From Streptomyces griseocarneus (GTDB lineage Bacteria > Actinomycetota > Actinomycetes > Streptomycetales > Streptomycetaceae), in NCBI GenBank assembly GCA_003674045.1, contig PENC01000007.1:248001-312000 (forward strand): a DNA stretch of 64,000 nucleotides, in the 5' to 3' direction. The position numbers and the translations under genes are program-made. Under the pieces are notes generated by a model, which was not told the DNA's origin, did no database searches, and saw only the letters and a list, made by a program, of their open reading frames with translations. Of the stretch, positions 58,909 to 64,000 are shown piece after piece (the stretch's first letter is position 1; the number at the start of each line of letters is the position of its first letter).

Positions 58909-59820
58909 ATGGCACGGCGCACGTGGGACCCACCGGGCCCGTACGACCTCGGGCGCACCCTGGGCGTCCTGGCGCGCGGCCCCGGCGACCCCGCCTACCG
59001 CGTTGCGGAGGACGGCTCCGTCTGGCGCGCGAGCCGCACCCCGGCGGGCCCCGGCACACTCCGGATGACCGCGCGCGACGGCCGCGTGGAGGCCGAGGCG
59101 TGGGGCCCCGGCGCGGACTGGCTGCTGGACGGCCTCCCCGCGCTGCTCGGCGCCGAGGACGAACCGGCCGCCTTCGTCCCGCTGCCCCGCCACCGTCTCC
59201 TTCGCGAGGCGCACCGCCGCCACCCCGGCCTGCGGCTCACCCGCACCGGGCTGGTCCTGGAGTCCCTGATCCCCGCGATCCTGGAACAGAAGGTCACCAG
59301 CGACGAGGCGTACCGCGCGTGGCGCCTGCTCCTCACCCGCCACGGCGAACCGGCCCCCGGCCCCGCCCCGCGCGGCATGCGAGTAATGCCGGACGCCCGC
59401 GGCTGGGCCCTGATCCCCTCCTGGGAATGGCACAAGGCGGGCATCGACGGCAAACGCTCCGCCACGGTCGTCCGCGCCGCCCGCGTCGCCGCCCGCCTGG
59501 AGGAAGCCGCCACGATGGACGGCCCCGCCGCCGCGGCCCGCCTCCAGGCCGTCCCCGGCATCGGCCCGTGGACAGCGGCGGAAACCCTCCAGCGCAGCAA
59601 CGGCGCACCGGACGCGGTGACCGTCGGCGACCTCCACCTCCCGTCGATCGTGAACTACGCGCTCACGGGGGTACGGGGCGGCGACGACATGACGATGCTT
59701 CAGCTTCTGTCCCCGTACGAGGGCCACCGCCACCGGGCGTGCCGCTTCATCGCGGCCGCGGGGGTGACCCCACCGCGTAGAGGTCCCCGCTTCCCGGTGG
59801 GCGATGTCAGGGGGCTGTAG
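58909..59820 (+). CDS. AlkA-like DNA glycosylase (HhH-GPD)
   Basis: 303 residues from ATG 58909. The C-terminal half holds the HhH-GPD fold: PAILEQKVTSDEAYRAWRLL, LQAVPGIGPWTAAETLQRSN and the catalytic Asp in VTVGDLHLPSIVNY near residue 240. Removes alkylated bases such as 3-methyladenine. The N-terminal beta domain resembles the AlkA/Ogg type. No ada-like regulator is adjacent. Confidence 0.9.
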   Translation: MARRTWDPPGPYDLGRTLGVLARGPGDPAYRVAEDGSVWRASRTPAGPGTLRMTARDGRVEAEAWGPGADWLLDGLPALLGAEDEPAAFVPLPRHRLLREAHRRHPGLRLTRTGLVLESLIPAILEQKVTSDEAYRAWRLLLTRHGEPAPGPAPRGMRVMPDARGWALIPSWEWHKAGIDGKRSATVVRAARVAARLEEAATMDGPAAAARLQAVPGIGPWTAAETLQRSNGAPDAVTVGDLHLPSIVNYALTGVRGGDDMTMLQLLSPYEGHRHRACRFIAAAGVTPPRRGPRFPVGDVRGL

Positions 59821-59835
59821 ACGGCCGGGGGCGAC

Positions 59836-59890
59836 GGGATCCGGGGCGAAGCCCCGGACCTGAGGGGCGCGGGGAACTGCGTGACCAGCC
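59836..59890. repeat. REP-like repeat between glycosylase and fbiB
   Basis: GGGATCCGGGGCGAAGCCCC followed by GAGGGGCGCGGGGAACTGCG, the inverted form of the box at 46318. Located between two converging genes. Confidence 0.7.
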
Positions 59891-59961
59891 GTCGACGGCC
59901 CGCAGACGCGCACCGGGCCCGGGTGGCAACCCGGTGGGCGCACGCAGAAGCCCCGGCAGGG

Positions 59962-61296
59962 TCACCGCACCTCGATGAACGCCTCCGTCTCCCGCGGCGC
60001 CCGCTCCCGCGGCGCCGCAGCCGCATGGCCGATGGCAACCGCACCCATCGGATCCCACCCCTCCGGAAGGTCCAGCACCCCCCGAACCACATCGCGGCAG
60101 AACATCGTCGACGAGACCCACGCCGACCCGAGCTGCTCCCCGGCCAACGCGACGAGGAAATTCTGCACGGCAGCCCCCGCCGCCACCACGAACATCTCGC
60201 GCTCCGCCGCCGCCCGCCGGGCATCCGGGTACGCGTGCGAGCCGTCCATGACGAGGCACGGCACCGCGAGGTACGGCGCGTTGCGCAGGACGTCGCCGCG
60301 GCGCACGCGCCGGGCGATGCGCTCCTCGGAGAGGCCGTCCGCCCGCAGGTCCGCGGTCCAGGCCTCCCGCATGGCGTCGAGCAGCCGCACCCGCGACTCC
60401 TCCGACTCCAGCAGCACGAACCGCCACGGCGTCGTGTGGTGCGGCGCGGGCGCCGTGACGGCCGCGGCGACGGCACGCCGCACCGCGCCCGGGTCCACGG
60501 GCCGCTCGGAGAACTCGCGCACCGTACGCCGCAGCGTCACCGCTTCCCGTACGGCCTCGGACGTCCCCAGCCGGAACATGTCGCCCGCGGCGCCACGCAC
60601 CAGCGACCGGGCACCGAGGTCGTCCTCGTCGTCCCCGACGGCATGGGCCAGACCGCGTACGACGGCCACCGGCAGCGACCCGGCCTTGCCCTTGACGAGG
60701 TCGCCCGCGGCGGCCAGCTCGTCGGCGACGGCCACGATCGTCACGTTCAGCGGGTTGCCGTTGGCGTCGACGCCGCCGCGCAGGTCGTCGAGGACCCGCA
60801 CCCCGGCGGCGCCGATCGCGATGTCGGTAAGACCGGAGCGCCAGGGGCGGCCGCTGGTGTCGGTGACGACGATGCCGACGTCCACGCCCAGCGCCTCCCT
60901 CAGCCCGGCGCGCAGGGCGCGGGCCGAGGCGTCCGGGTCCTCGGGCAGCAGCAGCACCGTGCCCGCCTCGGTGTTGGACGCGTCGACGCCCGCGGCGGCC
61001 ATGACCAGCCCGAGCTTGTTCTCGACGATGCGCAGGGTGCCGCGCCGGGCCACGACCCGCACGGTCTCGCCGTCGATGGCGGCCTCGCGGTCGTCGGCCC
61101 GCAGGATGCGGCCCTCGGCCTTGCTGACGATCTTCGAGGTGACGAGCAGGACGTCGCCGTCGGCGAGCCCGGGGGAGCCGTCCGCCCCCGCCGCGGCCGC
61201 GATCAGCTTGGTGAGGTCGTCGCCCGCCCGTACCTCGGGGATGCCGGGCAGCGCCCAGACCCGCAGCTCCGGGGCACCGCCCTCGGGCGCGGTCAC
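59962..61296 (-). CDS. fbiB: Coenzyme F420:L-glutamate ligase / FMN-dependent reductase (FbiB)
   Basis: 444 residues from ATG 61296. Domain 1 (about 10-245) is the CofE-type F420-gamma-glutamyl ligase: LADGDVLLVTSKIVSKAEGR, VMAAAGVDASNTEAGTVLLL and IVVTDTSGRPWRSGLTDIAI. Domain 2 (about 250-440) is nitroreductase-like: RRTVREFSERPVDPGAVRRA, PAPHHTTPWRFVLLE and AAAGAAVQNFL-like residues. It adds glutamates to F420-0 and the nitroreductase-like part reduces dehydro-F420. Overlaps cofD by four bases. Confidence 0.96.
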   Translation of the reverse strand: MTAPEGGAPELRVWALPGIPEVRAGDDLTKLIAAAAGADGSPGLADGDVLLVTSKIVSKAEGRILRADDREAAIDGETVRVVARRGTLRIVENKLGLVMAAAGVDASNTEAGTVLLLPEDPDASARALRAGLREALGVDVGIVVTDTSGRPWRSGLTDIAIGAAGVRVLDDLRGGVDANGNPLNVTIVAVADELAAAGDLVKGKAGSLPVAVVRGLAHAVGDDEDDLGARSLVRGAAGDMFRLGTSEAVREAVTLRRTVREFSERPVDPGAVRRAVAAAVTAPAPHHTTPWRFVLLESEESRVRLLDAMREAWTADLRADGLSEERIARRVRRGDVLRNAPYLAVPCLVMDGSHAYPDARRAAAEREMFVVAAGAAVQNFLVALAGEQLGSAWVSSTMFCRDVVRGVLDLPEGWDPMGAVAIGHAAAAPRERAPRETEAFIEVR

Positions 61297-62258
61297 GCCC
61301 GCACCTCCGCGGCGAGCGCCAGGGCCTCCGCGGCCATCGCCGCGGTCGCCTCGACGTCGGTCATCATCAGCGGAACCGCCCGGCAGCGGATGCCCGCGGC
61401 CTCGACCTCGGCCACCCGGCCCGCGTCCACCGTGTCGACCAGCCAGCCGTCGAGCAGCCCGGAACCGTAGTGCAGGGCGACGGCGGAGGCCGTGGACTCC
61501 ACGCCGACCGCCTCCAGGACCTTGTCGGCCATGCCGCGCACGGGCGCGTCCCCGACGATGGGGGAGAGGCCCACGACGGGCGCGGACGCGGCGGCGACGG
61601 CGTCGCGCACGCCCGGCACGGAGAGGATCGTGCCGACACTGACGACGGGGTTGGACGGCGGGAAGAGGATGACGTCGGCCATGGCGACGGCCTCCAGCAC
61701 CCCGGGGGCGGGCTTGGCCTGCTCCGCGCCGACCGGCACGACCGCGTGCGCGGTCGTGCTCGCGCGCAGCCGTACCCAGTACTCCTGGAAGTGGACGGCC
61801 TTGCGCCCGTCGCCCTCCGGGTCGTCGATCATGACGTGGGTCTCGACCCGGTCGTCGCTCATCGGCAGCAGCCGGACGCCCGGCTCCCAGCGGCGGCAGA
61901 GCGCCTCGGTCACCGCGCTGAGCGGATAGCCCGCGCCCAGCATCTGGGTGCGGACGATGTGCGTGGCGAAGTCACGGTCGCCGAGCCCGAACCACTCGGG
62001 GCCCACGCCGTAGGCCGCCAACTCCTCCTTCACCGCGAAGGACTCACCGGCCCGGCCCCACCCCTGCTCCTCGTGGATGCCCCCGCCGAGGGTGTACATC
62101 ACGGTGTCGAGGTCGGGGCAGACCTTGAGCCCGAACAGGTGAATGTCGTCACCGGTGTTGCCGATGACGGTGATCTCCGCGTCGGGTACTGCTGACTTGA
62201 GGCCACGGAGGAAGCGGGCGCCACCGATCCCACCGGCCAGAACCACAATGCGCTGCAT
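61293..62258 (-). CDS. cofD: 2-phospho-L-lactate transferase (CofD/FbiA)
   Basis: 321 residues from ATG 62258; ATG 62264 would add two. Transfers the phosphoenolpyruvate- or lactate-derived moiety to Fo to form (dehydro-)F420-0. Motifs: IVVLAGGIGGARFLRGLKSA, VIGNTGDDIHLFGLKVCPDL, DTVMYTLGGG, WFGLGDRDFATHI and PPSNPVVSVGTIL. Translationally coupled to fbiB (ATGA overlap), so the two form an F420-biosynthesis operon. Confidence 0.96.
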   Translation of the reverse strand: MQRIVVLAGGIGGARFLRGLKSAVPDAEITVIGNTGDDIHLFGLKVCPDLDTVMYTLGGGIHEEQGWGRAGESFAVKEELAAYGVGPEWFGLGDRDFATHIVRTQMLGAGYPLSAVTEALCRRWEPGVRLLPMSDDRVETHVMIDDPEGDGRKAVHFQEYWVRLRASTTAHAVVPVGAEQAKPAPGVLEAVAMADVILFPPSNPVVSVGTILSVPGVRDAVAAASAPVVGLSPIVGDAPVRGMADKVLEAVGVESTASAVALHYGSGLLDGWLVDTVDAGRVAEVEAAGIRCRAVPLMMTDVEATAAMAAEALALAAEVRA

Positions 62259-62310
62259 GCCCACAGTCTGTCAGCGGGGTGTGACACCCCGATGACCGGG
62301 CGCCCCGTGC

Positions 62311-62345
62311 CCCAAAGGGGCGCGAGGAACTGCGCGCCCAGCCAC
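62311..62345. repeat. Diverged REP-like repeat upstream of cofD
   Basis: AAAGGGGCGCGAGGAACTGC resembles the repeat box with a G-to-A change. It lies in the 127-base gap between cysteine dioxygenase and cofD, which run in the same direction. Confidence 0.6.
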
Positions 62346-62385
62346 AGGCAACGCGCACTCGCCCGACGACAGTGGTGGCAGCCCC

Positions 62386-62898
62386 TTAGGCGCTCCGCCC
62401 GGAGGCAACCGGCAGTACCTCTGCCACGACCCCACGCCCCCGCATCGGCATCTCGGTAAGCCCCGGCGAGTACACATGCAGACTGACCGCCGGCCCCAGC
62501 GAGTCGTTCACCACCTCGTGCGCATAGCCGGGCGCGAACACCCGCTGATCCCCCGCCCGCAGCGCCCGCCGCAGGCGCCCCGTGTCGCCGGAGATCTCCG
62601 TCAGCTCGCCCTGGAGGACGGTCAGCACGCCGGACGAAGGGCCGTGGTCGTGCTCCCCGCTGCCCTGCCCGGGCACCCAGCTGAGCAGCCACACCTCGTA
62701 GCCGGGGCCGGTGCGCAGCCGGTGGTACCAGCGGCTGGTGGCGTCGTACTGCACGAGGTGCGCCCAGGAGGCGCGGTCGGCGGCGATCGCGCGGGCCAGC
62801 CCGGCGAATTCGGCGATGGTGGCGGGGTGTGCGGGGGCGGGCGGCATCAGGTGCGGAATGGCGAGCGGGTCACCGGCGATCTGGACGTCGCTGTTCAT
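62386..62898 (-). CDS. Cysteine dioxygenase type I
   Basis: 170 residues from ATG 62898. Cupin fold: WHRLRTGPGYEVWLLSWVPG-like YHRLRTGPGYEVWLLSWVPG, iron ligands His and His in GEHDHGPSSG, and the third His in FAPGYAHEVVND. Oxidises cysteine to cysteine sulfinate. Leftward, away from whiB. Confidence 0.9.
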   Translation of the reverse strand: MNSDVQIAGDPLAIPHLMPPAPAHPATIAEFAGLARAIAADRASWAHLVQYDATSRWYHRLRTGPGYEVWLLSWVPGQGSGEHDHGPSSGVLTVLQGELTEISGDTGRLRRALRAGDQRVFAPGYAHEVVNDSLGPAVSLHVYSPGLTEMPMRGRGVVAEVLPVASGRSA

Positions 62899-63719
62899 GT
62901 GCGGGGTTCCTCGGCGGATGTGCGGGTGCGGCGCGGCGACCGGAGGCGACAGAGGTACGCGTGACGACAGGAGCACGCGGGACGTGTGCGCATTCGGGAG
63001 CGCGGCCCCGCGGACGGTCACAGGAGAACGTGCGGGGTGGTGCGGGTGCGGAGAGTGCGGAGAGCCGACGAGGCCGACGGTGCCGACGAAAGAGGAAGCG
63101 TCAGCCGGAGCTCTGCGGTGTCAACAGCTCTGCGACATCAACAGCTGGAACAGCTGGAACAGCGACAGCGGGCCTGCAACGCGCAGCGGGACCCGTACGC
63201 GCGGGTCAGGCTGAGGGTGGCGGCAATGGCTGGCATGCCACCAAAGGTGACGGGCACGATGCCGCTCTGTCAACCGAGTGTCCGGTTTGGGGGAAATCTT
63301 TCACCTCATCCGGTAACTGTGGGTGGTGAAAGGTTTGCGGCCCGCGCGTCGCGGACAGTGCCGCCCCGACCGGAGTCGTCACCATGGGCCGTCGCCACGA
63401 TTCGGCCGGGCGGTGCAACGGGATTGCCGTGCGTGGCGTCCTCTCCTGTGTGGGGAGGGTGGGGCTGCCGCCATCGGGCTCCCCGCAGGATGCGCCCGCG
63501 GCCCGGCGGACGGCTGCCGGGCAGGCAGATAGTTCTGTCCGGACTTGTAATGTTTTGGGCACTTTCTGCTTGGCTTTGGTTCCGCAGAGTGAATAAGGGG
63601 CCCAATAGCAGATCTCGGCTTGACTGGCCCGGATCGGCACACTTGTAATTTCACCCGTGTTGTTCTGCCGCACTTGATGAAGGCAGCACGGGGACGCAAA
63701 TGACAGACGAGGGGCGCAC
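62899..63719. promoter_or_regulatory. Long non-coding region upstream of whiB
   Basis: 820 bases with no supported gene. Contains the inverted repeat CTTTCACC/GGTGAAAG (63298-63305 and 63325-63332), two copies of ACTTGTAAT 98 bases apart (63543-63551 and 63641-63649), and the candidate promoter below. S. coelicolor whiB has two promoters, one developmental, which would fit two similar -10 regions, but I cannot assign them. Confidence 0.55.
63620..63649 (+). promoter_or_regulatory. Candidate whiB promoter
   Basis: TTGACT (63620-63625) and TGTAAT (63644-63649) are separated by 18 bases and resemble a HrdB-type promoter. Transcription would start near 63656, giving a leader of about 65 bases. 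Confidence 0.55.
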
Positions 63720-63723
63720 ATGA
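63700..63723 (+). CDS. Possible seven-codon upstream reading frame overlapping whiB start
   Basis: ATG 63700 opens MTDEGRT and stops at TGA 63721-63723, which overlaps the whiB ATG (63720) as ATGA. GGGGA lies six bases upstream. Translational coupling is possible. No coding bias can be judged in so short a frame. Confidence 0.35.
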   Translation: MTDEGRT

Positions 63724-63983
63724 CCGAGCTGTTTCAGCAACTGCTGGTCGAGGAGGCGGACGAGGAGCTCGGCTGGCAGGAGCGCGCGCTCTGCGCCCAG
63801 ACCGATCCCGAGTCCTTCTTCCCCGAGAAGGGCGGTTCCACGCGCGAGGCCAAGAAGGTCTGCCTCGCCTGCGAGGTCCGCTCGGAGTGCCTTGAATATG
63901 CCCTTGCCAATGACGAGCGCTTCGGCATCTGGGGAGGTTTGTCCGAACGAGAGCGCCGCCGCCTCAAGAAAGCCGCGGTCTGA
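63720..63983 (+). CDS. whiB: Sporulation regulator WhiB
   Basis: 87 residues from ATG 63720, with GAGGGG upstream. Four iron-sulfur ligands: Cys25, Cys48, Cys51 and Cys57 (LCAQTDP, VCLACEVRSEC), then the WhiB turn GIWGG and the basic tail ERRRLKKAAV. In streptomycetes WhiB acts with WhiA to switch aerial hyphae from growth to sporulation septation. The sequence matches what I recall of the S. coelicolor protein almost residue for residue. Confidence 0.98.
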   Translation: MTELFQQLLVEEADEELGWQERALCAQTDPESFFPEKGGSTREAKKVCLACEVRSECLEYALANDERFGIWGGLSERERRRLKKAAV

Positions 63984-64000
63984 TAGATCGGACAAACAGT

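Noticed and set aside
62986..63648. Reading frames in the region upstream of whiB
   Set aside because: No ribosome site, no domain and overlapping frames on both strands with equal length. This is probably untranslated or promoter DNA.

Overview
The window is high-GC actinobacterial DNA, almost certainly from a Streptomyces chromosome. It ends with a canonical whiB gene and carries a short chaplin, F420-biosynthesis genes, five LytR-CpsA-Psr (LCP) cell-wall ligases, several XRE/DUF5753 regulators with DUF397 or DUF6879 partners, and many GTG/TTG starts. The order whiB, cysteine dioxygenase, cofD/fbiB, AlkA-like glycosylase, nucleotidyltransferase, LCP cluster, acyl-CoA dehydrogenase, UDP-glucose dehydrogenase, dipeptidase, purE/purK, two-component system and peptide transporter looks like the conserved Streptomyces core arrangement, interrupted here by accessory DNA.

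Layout. 1-10.4 kb is core: a POT-family peptide transporter cut by the left edge, an OmpR-type two-component operon, a GtrA membrane protein, purK-purE with a dipeptidase behind them, a UDP-glucose dehydrogenase and an acyl-CoA dehydrogenase. 10.4-21.8 kb is an 11.4-kb integrative element in the 3' end of the acyl-CoA dehydrogenase gene, bounded by 70-bp attL and attR copies. It encodes a tyrosine integrase, an excisionase-like HTH protein, a scaffold-like protein and a P22-type major capsid protein, a BRCT protein with Lsr2-like ends, a DUF3987-like replication ATPase, a GntR regulator and an XRE/DUF6879 module. I see no terminase, portal or tail gene and no conjugative translocase, so it looks like a phage satellite, a decayed prophage or a capsid-carrying island.

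21.9-41 kb is accessory chromosome: a chaplin, tandem DUF6879 genes, a second XRE/DUF6879/DUF397 module in which two genes are broken, a third XRE/DUF397 pair, small secreted proteins, a TAT-exported hydrolase, an Imm49-like protein, AraC, MarR and XRE regulators and an SDR oxidoreductase. The element module and the paralogous chromosomal module each carry two candidate operators made of direct half-sites exactly 10 bp apart, GTTCC in the element and GTTGC in the chromosome.

41.4-62.9 kb is a cell-envelope and metabolism block: glutamine-hydrolysing asparagine synthetase, a VOC-fold protein, five LCP genes interleaved with a thioesterase and a family-2 glycosyltransferase, a TIGR03089 protein, a secreted PGRP-type amidase, a sugar-phosphate nucleotidyltransferase, a DNA glycosylase, fbiB-cofD and cysteine dioxygenase. 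An 820-nt non-coding region then leads to whiB. REP-like repeats built around a shared GTTCCCCGCGCCCCT core occur at many operon ends.
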